From Vitellaria paradoxa (lineage: Eukaryota > Streptophyta > Magnoliopsida > Ericales > Sapotaceae): DNA of 64,000 nucleotides. Position numbers and translations under genes: made by a program. Location of the stretch: assembly GCA_019916065.1 (NCBI GenBank), contig CM034234.1, positions 7,910,342-7,974,341 of the forward strand, given 5' to 3'. The notes below the pieces were generated by a model. It made no database searches, was not told where the DNA came from, and saw only the letters and a list, made by a program, of their open reading frames with translations. Within the stretch, counting starts at the first letter, position 1, and the number at the start of each line of letters is the position of its first letter. This document shows, one piece after another, positions 48,256 through 59,703 of this stretch.

Positions 48256-48845
48256 GCTGTGTGGGCTAGGTGACTCGAGGCAAATTGTGATTGTGACCAT
48301 TAATCTCAATTTCTATTAATATGATCTTAATTGGGTTTAACCCATATTGTACAGGATATTTGGTCCATAATTAAATATTAATGGACAAGAAACCTTAGCT
48401 AATGTAAAATTAAATAAGATATTTATAATAACATTAACTAAGAACCCATTAAATAACAATACAAATAATTTGGGTTGGACTTGCCCAACATTATTATGTT
48501 TGCTTAGTTAATAAATAAATTGAGTCTGAATTGAAAAGTTAATCTCATTTTGTAAATAATTCAAATTTGAACAAATTTGGGTTTGACTCGTGTAAGGCTA
48601 GCTCGATATATTATCCTTGTATAAAAATTGAGGTAAACTTGAATTACTGTTGTCATAACTTGAACCTAAATCGAATACAAACTGTACTATTTAACAAATA
48701 AATAAGTTTGAACATTAAAAAATTATTAGTATTAGGCTTTGTTTATTTTGAAATAAAATATTTTTTAAAAAATAATTTTATATTTTCTTAAAATACGAGC
48801 GAAAGTATTTTTTGAAAAATATTTTATATTGGAACAAAGGAAGAC
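47490..48845. other. AT-rich intergenic DNA, no gene seen
   Basis: It holds (TA)n runs near 47650, 47850 and 48225-48253 and otherwise no supported feature. Confidence 0.5.
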
Positions 48846-49103
48846 TTAGGTAGCATTTGGAGTAGTAAAAAATAAGAAAAAATAAAAAAATGTGATTTGG
48901 AATAGCTTTTGGCATTCGACGTTTCTAATTTAAATTATATTTTTTTGGAGATGAATAGTATAACTTTTAAACTTTTATAATAAAAAGTTAAAAAGAGAAA
49001 AGTAGGAACGATATTTTAGGTCCATTCCCACATATTTATGTTAGAAATTTTTGAAAGTTGTTGAAATTTTTTACTTCTACATGAAAAAATTGGAGAGATA
49101 AAC

Positions 49104-50492
49104 TAGGGGTGGCAAAATTGACCCAAACCCATCAACCCACCCAATTAAACCTATAATAAATGGGTTTGGGTCTTATTATTTTACTAATTGGGTTATAATT
49201 GGGTAACTTATAAAATACCCATTTATAAACGGGTGCAAATAGGTTGTGAAACGGGACCCGTTAAAACACCCATTTAAGTTAATAAAAATTAGTTTAACCC
49301 CCTCTCTCTTTACACTGTTCTCTCTCTCTCTAGCAATATCTACAATAAATATATAATATATACATTACATATATATGATACGTGTATATATATATTCAGC
49401 GTATACAATAAATGTATAATATATACATTATATATAATTTATTTCTTCTTCCATTCTCTGTTCCTATTCTCCTCCATACTCAATACAAATAACACGTGCG
49501 CGTACACACACGCGCCCATACATGCATAGACGCCTACACACACATACGCGCACATACGCACAAACACGAGCGCACACGCACGCCTACACACGCGCACGCG
49601 CATGCTCACGCATACACACGCGCGTGCACACGTACACGGACGCACGCACATACACGGATACACGCCTACACACGCGCGCGCGCATGCACATACACAAGCA
49701 TACATGCCTACATACATGTGCGTGCACACATACACACGCGCACGCGCGCACACATACATACATGCCTACGCACGCGCGCGCGTGCGCACACGCATACATG
49801 CCTACATGTGCGCGCTCAGGCACATACATACATACATGCCTACATACGCGTGCGCGCGCGCACACACGCATACATACCTACACATATGCGCGTGCGTACA
49901 GACACGCACGCGCGTGCACACACATGCATACACGCCTACGCGCATGGGCGCGCGGGGGCACACCTTCACACGCGCGTGTGGGTGCGCACATGCGCACACA
50001 CACGAGCTCGTGCGCTCACACGTACACACACGAACACCTGCACACACACGCACACATGCACACGCGCACGCACACACATGCACACACCCCCACACGCATA
50101 CGTGTGCGCGTGCGCGCAGAGAGAGAGAGTTGTTGATTTAAAATTGAATAAAAAATAAATCAGTTCATACAAATTCGAAATTAACTGAAAAATGTAAATA
50201 TAATATATAATATTATATAATATTTATAATATTATATTAATTAAAATAAATAATGATGTATTTATATATATATACACATTAATTGAAATAAATTTTTAAT
50301 TTTTTTTAAAAAGTAAGTTGGGTCATAAGTAAATGGGTTGGATATGGGTTCATGGGTTTGATATAACCCATATTCAACCCGCCCATATCTAACCCGCCTT
50401 TTAAATGGGTGGATTTGGGTTGCACCCATTTAATCTCCAACCCGTTTAAACCCATCACTAACCCGCCCAACCCGCCCATTTTGCCACCCCTA
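49104..50492. mobile_element. Non-autonomous hAT element, 1389 bp, 8-bp target duplication
   Basis: Perfect 15-bp terminal inverted repeats TAGGGGTGGCAAAAT / ATTTTGCCACCCCTA are flanked by agataaac on both sides (49096-49103 and 50493-50500). The 8-bp duplication and the terminus mark the hAT superfamily. Both subterminal regions are crowded with aaatgggtt / aacccattt and acccgcc motifs in both orientations, as expected for transposase-binding repeats. The interior holds about 630 bp of expanded alternating purine-pyrimidine repeat. No transposase frame is present. Confidence 0.92.
49494..50130. repeat. Alternating purine-pyrimidine (CA/CG/TA) tract of about 630 bp
   Basis: Nearly unbroken alternation of purine and pyrimidine, made of interspersed acac, cgcg and atac/tacat steps with only rare breaks, ending at a (GA) run (50118-50129). 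CG and CA steps in alternation are the classic Z-DNA-forming pattern. Long histidine/threonine/arginine- or cysteine/valine-rich open frames across it, on both strands and in several frames, are composition artefacts. Confidence 0.9.
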
Positions 50493-50836
50493 AGATAAAC
50501 TGTGAGAATGGTTTTTTCAGTTTGTTTCCATGGATTTATGTTAGAAATTTTTAAAAAGTTGTTGAACTTTTTGACTTCTACGTGAAAAAGTTGAGGAGAG
50601 AAACTGTAGAAGCAATTTTTTGGATTTGTTCTCACGGATTTATGTTAGATTTATTAAAATTTATTAAAAAGTTATTAGGGCTTATGAAAAAGTTATTGGA
50701 ATTTATAAAAATTTGTTGGGATATAGATGTATATAGAAATTTATAGAGATTTCATGAAGTACAAGGTGGTCAAAATGTGCCGGAGAGTTTTACAGATTTT
50801 CAAAAAGTTTCAGATATTTTTGTTAATTTTTAGAAT

Positions 50837-51103
50837 AGTAATGCTATACTTACACTTAATCTTTTATACCCAAGTTTACAACCCGCTAATTTGTAAGTGA
50901 CTGGTGCATTTTGTTTAAAATTATTACAGCTACAAGAAACGACATTGTTTTGGCCAATGAAAAGAAAAAAAAGTAAAAGACAATATCTTGCGATTATGAT
51001 GATTTTAAACGAAATGCAATGATCACTATGAGTAATAACTAGTACAAATTGACGGGGTATAAATATGGGTGTAAGAGATTAAGTGTAAACGTAGTATTTT
51101 TTT
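50837..51103. mobile_element. Fold-back MITE of about 267 bp
   Basis: The left end aatgctatacttacacttaatc pairs with the right end gattaagtgtaaacgtagtatt, and the pairing continues inward (tataccc..gttt / aaatatgggtgta; aatttgta / tacaaatt) for about 75 bp per arm. No coding. The superfamily is not clear. Confidence 0.65.
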
Positions 51104-51514
51104 TTAAGAAAACCAAACGGTGTCTTAATATAAAAGTCAAAAGTCATAAAGGTAAAAATGAATAAAACTTTCTGAACATTTTACCTCGTTGGTGTAAAAT
51201 AAAAATGAAAGAAAAAAAATAAAAAAAAAATTACCAGACCAACAAGACAACCAGTTGGAAGCATTTTGACCTACAGAACTTGACTCATATCAAGTGAGTG
51301 TTTTTAGCCTTTGTGCCAATGATATCAAACGGTCCCTTCTTTGCTCACTTGGCATGACATGTCCTCTCTCCAACTTTTTTTTTTTTTCCTGTCTCTGTTT
51401 TCCTTCAAATCCTTAATTAATTCATAAAATAAAAAAAACTAGGGGATAAAAATTAGAGACCAGAAGTGGCCAAATTATTATTTTAGTATAGGAAAAAGTG
51501 AAAAAGTTGGTTTA

Positions 51515-51639
51515 GACTCTGTTTGATTTGTTATAAATTTTTGAAAATTTTAAAATTTTTAAAAGTTATTTATTTTTTATCTTACTGTACAAATTACGAA
51601 TCGGTAACTTATTTCACTTTTTATCACTCCAAACACACT
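51515..51639. mobile_element. Short MITE of about 125 bp, adjacent to the next element
   Basis: Lies between tta (51512-51514) and tta (51640-51642), with ends gactctgtttgattt and atcactccaaacacact. The right tta also serves as the left flank of the 51643-52228 element, so the two sit side by side. Confidence 0.5.
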
Positions 51640-51642
51640 TTA

Positions 51643-52228
51643 GGCACCGTTTGGTTTGCTAAAAAATAATAAAAATTTCTGAAAATCTTTAAAACTCTCT
51701 AACATATTTTGATCATCTCGTACTTCGTAAAATTTCTATATATCTATATATTCCAATAAATTTTTATAAATCCCAATACTTTTTTTATAAATTCTAATAA
51801 CTTTTTGAGAAACTCCAATAATTTTTTAACAAATTTCAACGAATCTGACATAAATTCATGGGAATAAACAAAAAAAATCGTTCCTATGATTTTTTTCTCC
51901 AATTTTTTCACGCAAAAATAAAAAAAAAATTAACAACTCTAAAAAAAAACTGACATAAATCCGGAAGAACGAACTGAAAAAACCGTTCCTATAATTTCTC
52001 TCTCCTTTCAACAATTTTTAAAAAATTCTGACTTAAATCTGTGAAAACGGACCCAAAAAAAATCATTTTCTCGATTTCTCTCTCCAATATTTTTGCAAAA
52101 GTTCAAAAGTTCTATTATTCATCTAAAAAAAACATGATTTAGGTTAGAAATGCCAAACGTCAAAAGTTATCTCAAATTACAATTTTTTTTCTTGTTTTTC
52201 TCGATCTTTACTACTCCAAACGCTATCT
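51643..52228 (+). mobile_element. 590-bp-type MITE, uninterrupted copy
   Basis: Ends ggcaccgtttggtttgc and actactccaaacgctatct, flanked by tta (51640-51642 and 52229-52231). It is the inverted sister of the interrupted copy at 48849-50838 and carries the uninterrupted form of the hAT target. TTA flanks and a GTTTGG terminus suggest a Harbinger-type origin. Confidence 0.75.
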
Positions 52229-52231
52229 TTA

Positions 52232-53660
52232 ATATATCGGGTTGGAGTCCTATTATAGGATCAAATGTACTGTCATATTTAGGAATCACATTTTGACTTG
52301 AACATGGGATTTTAACCTGGTCCAGCACCTCGTTCTAACGAGACAGACGTGATTTCTATGAATGGGTTAAAGGGTTGTTATGGCACTTAGGTTTGGTTTG
52401 GGCACTAAAATTAAGTTTTTGTTTTTTTTTTAAATTTATTTTCATTTCATATGACTTTTTTTTCATTAAATTTAGATTTTTTTTTTATAAGCAGTAGTTT
52501 TTAAACGTGTTGACCGCATTAGTAAAAAAAATCAAAAAAATTATGTCTATTTGGGTAAAAATTTTAAAAAAAAAAAAGTTAAAAAAAAGGCTTTTTCTTT
52601 GTTTTTTTTTTTTTTTACACAAACATGAATTTTTTAATTTTTTCTATTTTTTATTTTTCGAATGCAATCAATATCTCTAAATTTACAATTTATAAAAAAA
52701 ATTCTTGTACAACAAAAATAAGCTTAAAATAAATAAATAAATAAAACCAATCCTTATAGTTAAAAGTTGATTTCAACCTAGTTACTAAATTATGGGTGTG
52801 TTTGGAATTGTATAAATTTGTAAAAATTAATGTCTTGTACTTTGACAATGAGTAAAAAATTTAAATTTTATAGTCTCGTAATTCGTATTTGTAGAGATTT
52901 GTAAAATTTTGTATTTTTTTATTTAACTCCAAACCATGCCTATATTGTGAGGAACAACATATTCATACTACGTTTTAGGCTCCGTTTGGGAAGGGGGCTA
53001 CTACCTGCTACAGTAGCTAGCTGTTACAATGACCGACTAAATTTATTCTCTTATATTTTAACTTTTTTTTTTTAACTTTCATGAGAAAAAATGTCAAATT
53101 AGCAAAAACTAAAAATCTACCTAAAAAAGTCACCTTTTTTCCTTCCCAAGTACAAAAATAGTTGATTTATTTTTTGTTGCTACAGTAGTCAATTAAACAT
53201 AAGTCAAATATTTTTCTTTCCAAATAGAGCCTTAATAATACAAATTATTTGCAAGTTGAACTCAAGTATAAATAGTTCAATCCAATGCAAAATTTTGAAT
53301 TCAAACTTTATATTATTTTTTGCGTTAAATTTAAATAAATCAAAACATAATTTGACTCAATTCGATGCCACCTCTGATTTTCAAACCCATTACGACTACG
53401 GATGAATAATTTTAATCTCATCACAGTATGAAAAATAATGATAAAAATTATGACTGTATTCGTATATAATATTAATCGTATCACTGTTATAAGTGGCGGA
53501 AAACATTCAAAGTAACGGTGAAATCGATCTAGATAGAAATGATTTATCTAAATGATATGGCAGCCTTTTTGAATTTATTACAATAACACATTAAATTAAA
53601 CCCATTATTAAAATTTTCTTATGTTGCATTAATGTCACTTTTTACATAATTTTGATAATA
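52232..53660. other. AT-rich intergenic DNA with a MITE-like block
   Basis: 52793-52937 (gggtgtgtttggaattgt ... aactccaaaccatgcc) resembles the block at 36270-36415. Elsewhere only homopolymer-rich DNA and no gene. Confidence 0.5.
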
Positions 53661-53671
53661 TATTTTGATTA

Positions 53672-53770
53672 GAGCGTGACTGCTAACTGCGTTGGCAAAG
53701 CTTTTCTTGCGTCCGCTCACCATTAGGGTTCGACCCCAGCCCTTACCTCCGCTTAACTATCAAAAAAAAA
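53672..53770 (+). mobile_element. Short tRNA-derived SINE of about 99 bp
   Basis: Flanked by the direct repeat tattttgatta (53661-53671 and 53771-53781). Internal gctaactgcgttggcaaagc (A-box-like) and gggttcgaccccag (B box), and a 3' A-run. Compact layout of a Pol III retroposon. Confidence 0.8.
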
Positions 53771-53781
53771 TATTTTGATTA

Positions 53782-54175
53782 AAAATTATGATAAAATTGG
53801 CAATTTGTAGTCTATTTAATAAATAAACAAAAATTAAAAATAAAAAGGAGGGAAAAATTATTATTCTTCAGTTGGATGGTTGGAAAAAGATTGTTGTGGG
53901 TCCGTTTAGTTTGCTAAAAAAACTTTAAAAAATTTTAAAAATTTTTTAAAATCTTTAAAAATTCTAAAAATTTTTAAAAATCGTTAAAAATTATTCACTT
54001 TTTATTTCATTATACGAATTACAAATTTATAAATTATCTTAGGTGCCGTTTGAAGCACCAAAAAAGTTCAAAATTTTCAAAAAAACTTTAAAAGTTTCAC
54101 CTTTTTCAAACTCCAAAAAATTTCAACTTTTTTTGAAAAAGTTATCAAAATCCATTAAAACGAACCAAAATTATG
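53782..54175. other. AT-rich spacer, MITE-like, no gene
   Basis: gggtccgtttagtttgctaa (53898) to ttaggtgccgtttgaagc (54038) look like eroded MITE termini. Nothing codes. Confidence 0.45.
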
Positions 54176-54180
54176 CTTTC

Positions 54181-54351
54181 TGTTATATTTAGTAACGTAT
54201 ATAATTAGTATCCTTTAATTTATGCATTCTTTATTTTATATATCATATCATAATTAGGATTATTGTCCTCTTATATAAGGGACCTTGTATTTTTTCTTAT
54301 ACACACATCAATATACAGAATATTATTCTTTTCTTCTCAATATTGTTAACA
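54181..54351 (+). repeat. 5' LTR of the Ty1-copia element
   Basis: 171 bp, TG...CA, TATA-like ttatataagg at 54271-54280; followed at once by the primer site tggtatcaaag. Confidence 0.93.
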
Positions 54352-54952
54352 TGGTATCAAAGTTGAGGTTCAAATCTTTCTTCATCGCCCATTATTTTCT
54401 GGCAAGCTTTGGTGTTGGTATATCTCATCAGCAGATTTAAAAAAGCCTTTGTTTCGTTCACTTCTGTCGTTATTCTTCTGGTGATTATTTCGACATCTAC
54501 ATACATCATCGGACTTGTCTCTCATAGACGAACCTAACGCCACCAACCAGGATCTGAGATAACCTTTCACGTGCCCTCACGCGCAGCCTGAAAGTTGCGC
54601 GTGACATCACACTAATTCACACGCCGCTGTTCTTCATATGTGCCTCGCTGACATCGACCCTTTTGCTCGACGAATCACGATGCGTCGCACGGGTCGGTTC
54701 TTGTTGCACCTGCCACACTAAATCAGGCTCGCCCTAGCGAGTCTCGATCTACCACGTAGCCCTAGCTGACCCAACCGCCAAACCAGTTCACTCAAACTGG
54801 TTCAATTCTTCTTTTAGGCCGGTTTAGCCACTTTCTGGCAGTTTTTCAGCCCGTTCAGACCGATTCTTGACCTTTTTCGACATTTCAGACGCACTGGTGC
54901 TCTCTGTTTTACCTAATTCTACGTTGTTTTTCGTCTATCCTTTTTGTGCACT

Positions 54953-56120
54953 ATGAAAGCTGTTTCTGTGGACCGCTCTGACAACAGTGCGTCCCTTTTT
55001 GTCATTCTAGATGGGAATAATTATGTTTTGTGGGGCCAAGCCTTCTCTAGCTTTATCAAATGACGTCGTCTATGGTGCATTATCTTTGGCTCTCAGAAAA
55101 AACTCATCCAGAAAGACAATGAGGATTAGTCTGCTTTTGAGGATCGTCTTAATGATTGTGAAAATAGGAATTATCAGATTGTCACCTGGTTTCGTGCCAC
55201 TACTATTCCTTCCATCAATCTTCAATTCGGCCGCTTCTAGGATGATGATCAGTATCCTTATCCGGCTAAGGCTATTTGGGATTTCTTAAAGGATGGCTAT
55301 CAGACCACTGGTCATGCTCATCAGTATCAGCTGCTCTAGACTCTTCACCATATGCGTCAAGAGCCTGTGCAGTCCATCAATGATTTTCTCTCTCAAATGT
55401 CTTCCATTTGGGATCAGCTTGCTTTATGTGAACCTACTTGGCAACACTCTCAGAATGCTCAATTGTACATTGTCCACCGCAATCATCAGCGACTTTTGCT
55501 ATTTCTTATGACTCTCCATGACACTTTTGAGTCAGTTCGTGCCTCGTTGCTTCATCGCATGCCTCTACCCACTCTTGAGCAAGCTATTTCAGAACTCTTG
55601 TCTGAAGAAACTCGTCTTGGCCTCAAAATTAAGTGTTGGATTCTATTCTTGCTATATCACCGTCTCCGATTCCAAATGTCACTCTTGCCATGCCTCACGC
55701 TCGATCTTTCGGCTCATTGGCTCCTCACTCTTGCGTCTACTGTCAAAACAGGGGTCTATCGCACACTCATTCTTTTGAGCACTGTCTAGTTCGTGAGTGT
55801 TTGACTTGCCACAAAACAGCTCCTGGTCATTTTCAGCGCGACTATCCCAAGGCTCTCTCCTCTAGGGCCGATTCAAAAAGGGGATTCTCTAAATCCTCTG
55901 CCAAATCTCATGGTTCTCGTGCCACTGCTGCTGTTACTTCAGACGGATCCTCCTTTTCTTTTGGTCCATCCCTTTCTATGACTGATGTGAAGTCCATCAT
56001 TCAGCAAGTGCTTGCCAAAACTGGTACTCTTCCTTCTACTACTCTCTCCGTCATGTCAAGTACTTTCTCTTGGTATTTTGATTCAGGATGTTGCAATTAT
56101 GTAACTTCTGATTCTATAAT
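54953..56120 (+). pseudogene. Ty1-copia gag and protease region, disrupted
   Basis: The first ATG at 54953 opens the gag frame (DGNNYVLWGQAFSSFI). In this single frame there are stops at 55061 (TGA), 55127, 55238 and 55337 (TAG). The reading then continues through the capsid-like part (SINDFLSQMSSIWDQ, LPTLEQAISELL), shifts frame near 55628, and continues with the cysteine-rich CVYCQNRG region and a CLTCHKTAPGHFQRD knuckle whose last ligand is Tyr. The protease motif WYFDSG lies at 56071-56088. A second shift occurs in a T run near 56125. It is clearly dead, and the stops are mostly explainable by C-to-T or G-to-A changes. Confidence 0.88.
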
Positions 56121-59120
56121 TTTTTTCGTCTATTGCTTCATCATCCTCTATTCCCACTATTCATACTGCTGATGGTACTCATATGTCTGTTACTCACACT
56201 GGTCATATCTCTACTTCATCTATTTTCTCTTTCTAATGTTTATCATATTCATACCATTGCTTTAAACCTTGTGTCTGTTGGTCAATTATGTGAACTTAGT
56301 CTCATCATTACTTTTTCTACTTCTGGTTGTTTGGTGCAGGACCCACAGACGAAACAGGTTCTTGGGATATGCCGTAAGAATGGATGTCTGTTTGAGATTG
56401 TTCATCTCCAACTTTCACCATCCTCTGCTACTTCTGCTTCTGTTTTTAATCTTTGGCATTGCCGTTTGGGTCACGTATCTTTCAATCGTTTGAAAACTTT
56501 AATTTCTAGTAGTCAATTGGGTCGTGTGGTTTTTGAGAAAGTTAATTGTTTATCATGTCAAACTGCTAAACAACCTGCATTACCTTTTAATAAAAGCAAT
56601 TCTGTTTCTCTTACACCATTTGATTTTGTTTACGCTGATATCTAGGGACCTTCACTCACTCCCACTATGGGGGCTCTCGCTATTTTGTTATTTTTGTGGA
56701 TGATTATACTCGTTATATTTGGTTGTATCTTTTGACTGAACGTTCTGAACTTAATACAGATATACTCTGATTTCTTAGCAATGGTAAAAACTTACTTTTC
56801 TCATACAATCAAGGTTTTTTGAACTGATAATGCTATGGAATATCTTGACTCTGAGGTTCCATATGTTCTACGCTATCAGGGGACACAGTCTCATCTTTCT
56901 TATCCTGGTACATCTCAACAGAATAGTCGGGCTAAACGCAAACATTGTCATCTTCTTGATACGATCCGTGCCCTTTTTATTTCATCCTCTTGTCCAGAAA
57001 AATTTTGGAGATAAGCTGCTCTTACTGCTGACTACACCATTAATCATGTTCCCACTTCTGTCCTTAGGAATTCCACCCCTTTTGAACGCATATATGGATC
57101 CCCTCCTGATTATTCTCATCTTAGAGTGTTTGGTTCTACTTGTTTTGTTCTCCTTCAAACGCATGAACGCACTAAACTCGAACCACGCTCCCGTCTTTGT
57201 TGTTTCTTGGGTTATGGTATTGAACATAAGGGGTATCGTTGTTGGGATCCTATTTCTCGACATCTTCGTGTCTCTCGACATGTTATCTTTTGGAAACATA
57301 AGATGTTTTCTACTCTTTCTCCATTTCATCTTTCTTCCTCCTACCATACTCCTTTTTTCACTGATATTTCTAAAGATTTGCATTCTGACATATTTGATGC
57401 AGATAGTCCGCAGGTCTCTCAGACACCCCTACTTACGGTTCATCTTGATACACCTGGGCCTTCTGCTGGACTTGTGACCAATCCTGATGAGTCTTCTACT
57501 CCATCCTCTGTTGTCGACTCTCCTCCTTTAGAACGTCCTAGACGGGTAGCACAACCTTCTATTCGTTTTCGTGATTATATTATTGGTTTTGCTGTCTTTT
57601 CTACTCACGAACCTTCTTTCTATCATGAGGCTTGTACTAACCTTTATGGCAGCAAGTTATGGATGATGAGTTATAGGCTCTTAAGAAAACTCATACTTAG
57701 GATGTGGTTCCCCTTCCTCTTAGGAAGACTGCTATCAGTTGCAAATGGATTTACAAAATCAAAACCTGTTCAAATGGTTCCATTGAACGACACAAAGCTC
57801 GTCTTGTTGCTCGTGGTTTTACTTAAGAGTATGGCATTAATTATGAATAAACTTTTGCTCTAGTTGCTAGGCTTACATCCACTCGCAGTTTACTTGCTAT
57901 TTCTGCTGCTCGTAATTGGGATCTTTATCAGATGGATGTTAAGAATGCTTTTCTAAATGGTGTTCTTACTGAGGAAGTCTATATGCAGCCTCCTCCAGGC
58001 TCCTCTATTCTGTCTTCTAATGTTTGCAAGTTTCGTCGAGCGCTATATGGGCTGAAATAGGCTCCTCGTGCTTGGTTTGCAAAGTTTAGCTCTACTATTC
58101 GTGAGTTTGGATTTAATCCAAGTTCATATGACTCTGCTCTGTTTCTCTACACCACTACAGCTAGATCTGTTCTTCTTCTTCTTTATGTGGACGATATGAT
58201 TATTACTGGGGATGACAGTGTTGGCATTTCTCATCTCAAACAATTTCTCAGTCACCAGTTTGAGATGGAAGATTTGGAGTTTCTCAATTATTTTTTGGGT
58301 TTGGAGATCTCCCGTGATTCTTCTGGTTACTTTCTCCCTCAAGCTAAGTATGCTTCTGATCTCTTGACACGAGCTAGTATCTCTAATTGCAAGACTACTA
58401 CTACTCCGATTGATCCACAGCTCCGTCTTACCCCTTTTGATGGTGCACCTTTATTTGATGCAATTTTGTATTGTCAATTTGTTGGTAATCTTGTTTATCT
58501 TATGTCACTCGCCCTGATATTTCTTATGCTATTCACATTGTTAGTCAATTCATGGCTGCTCATCGTTCCTCTCATTTTGTTGCTTTGCTTCATATTCTCT
58601 GATATGTCAAAGGCATTATATTTCATGGTCTTTAAGCTTATTCCTCACTTGAGTTACATGCATTTTCTGATGCCGACTGGGCTAGTGATCCTACTGATCG
58701 TCATTCTACTACAGGGTTATGTTTATTTCTAGAGACTTCTCTCATAGCCTGGCGTAGTAAGAAATAAACTCTTACTGCCCGCTCTAGTATTAAAGCTAAG
58801 TACCGTGCTCTCGCCGATACCACTTAAGAGCTCATTTGCCTTAGATGGCTTCTTATTGATATGGGTGTCACTCATTCTGCAGGCACTATATTATATTATG
58901 ACAATCAAAGTGCTATTCAGATTGCTCACAAATATGTTTTTCATGATCTTACCAAGCACATTGAAATAGATTGTCACTTTATTCGTCAGCATGTAGAAGT
59001 GACACTGTTCGTCTCATTTCTGTATTCTCAGCAAATCAAACTGCAGATTTTTTCACAAAGGCTCATCCTCCTGGTCGTTTTTCTAAACTAACCTCCAAAC
59101 TCAAGTTGATTCCTGCATGA
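56121..59120 (+). pseudogene. Ty1-copia integrase, reverse transcriptase and RNase H region, disrupted
   Basis: Recognisable in order: the integrase zinc region WHCRLGHVSF...CLSCQTAK (about 56450-56570), stop at 56643; the integrase core VIFVDDYTRYIWLYL (about 56690) and TDNAMEY (about 56823, stop just before it); the chromodomain-proximal VFGSTCFVLL (57126 on); RT DLYQMDVKNAFLNG (about 57922), a stop in ALYGLK-APRAWF (58058), the catalytic YVDDMIITGDD (about 58184); RNase H YDNQSAIQIAHK (about 58900). Further stops at 57824, 57848, 58766 and 58825, plus several frameshifts. The element cannot supply its own enzymes. Confidence 0.9.
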
Positions 59121-59142
59121 CCATCTCGAGTTTGAGGGAGGG

Positions 59143-59313
59143 TGTTAGATTTAGTAACGTATATAATTAGTATCCCTTAATTTATGCATTCATTATTTTG
59201 TAAATCATACCATAATTAGGATTATTATCCTGTTATATAAAGGATCTTGTATTCTTTCTTATACACACATTAATATACAAAATATTATTATTTTCTTTTC
59301 AATATTGTTAACA
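59143..59313 (+). repeat. 3' LTR of the Ty1-copia element
   Basis: 171 bp, about 15 substitutions from the 5' LTR by eye; preceded by the purine tract. Confidence 0.93.
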
Positions 59314-59389
59314 CTTTCCAACGAATTTTATTAGTTTTTTTTTTAAAGTTGAAGTGATATTTGTACAAAAAAGGTTCACAAAACTCTAA

Positions 59390-59700
59390 GGGGTCATTTG
59401 GTTTGTTTTTCTATTTTTTGTTTTCAGTTTTTGTTTTTTATTTTCTGTTTTAAGTGCATTTATTATTTTACACCTTTGAAAACAAGAAAAATAGTTAAAA
59501 TGCATTTGGCCATTTGTATTTTCAAATTTCGTTTTAGAAAACAAAAAATAAGTTACACATGAAATGAAAAATGACAAAAAGATGTTTTGAGCATTTTCAA
59601 CAAAAAATAAGAAAAATAAAATATTTTTTGTTTCCTTATTTTGAAAATTTTAAAACGTAAAACACATAGAAAATAGAAAAAAAAAAAAACCAAATCCACC
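59390..59700 (+). mobile_element. Harbinger-like MITE, 311 bp, TAA target duplication
   Basis: Starts ggggtcatttggtttgtttt, ends aaaaccaaatccacc, flanked by taa (59387-59389 and 59701-59703). Same family and orientation as 33259-33594. Confidence 0.78.
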
Positions 59701-59703
59701 TAA

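Larger units (their letters stand above)
48849..50838 (-). mobile_element. 590-bp-type MITE interrupted by a hAT element
   Basis: Starts ggtagcatttggagtagtaa after tta (48846-48848). With 49104-50500 removed it aligns with the reverse complement of 51643-52228 (shared ttatgttagaaatttttgaaagttgttgaa, agaaactg, acaaggtggtcaaaatgtg). The distal terminus is lost at about 50838, next to a fold-back element. No coding capacity. Confidence 0.75.
54181..59313 (+). mobile_element. Full-length Ty1-copia retrotransposon, inactive
   Basis: Complete layout: 171-bp LTRs (54181-54351 and 59143-59313, both tgtta...taaca), target duplication ctttc (54176-54180 and 59314-59318), primer site tggtatcaaag (54352), polyprotein region 54953-59120, and purine tract gagtttgagggaggg ending at 59142. 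The order gag, protease, integrase, RT, RNase H is that of Ty1-copia. I count about 15 differences between the LTRs (about 9 percent, mostly transitions), so it is an old insertion. Multiple stops and frameshifts leave no intact polyprotein. The LTR holds a TATA-like ttatataag (about 54271). Confidence 0.95.

Noticed and set aside
49439..50172. Long overlapping open frames on both strands, up to 220 codons, rich in His/Thr/Arg or Cys/Val
   Set aside because: They are produced by the alternating CA/CG tract, which lacks stop codons in several frames at once; there is no domain, and they lie inside a hAT element.
55352..57863. Several separate protein genes between 55.3 and 57.9 kb
   Set aside because: They are pieces of one frameshifted Ty1-copia polyprotein between matching LTRs.
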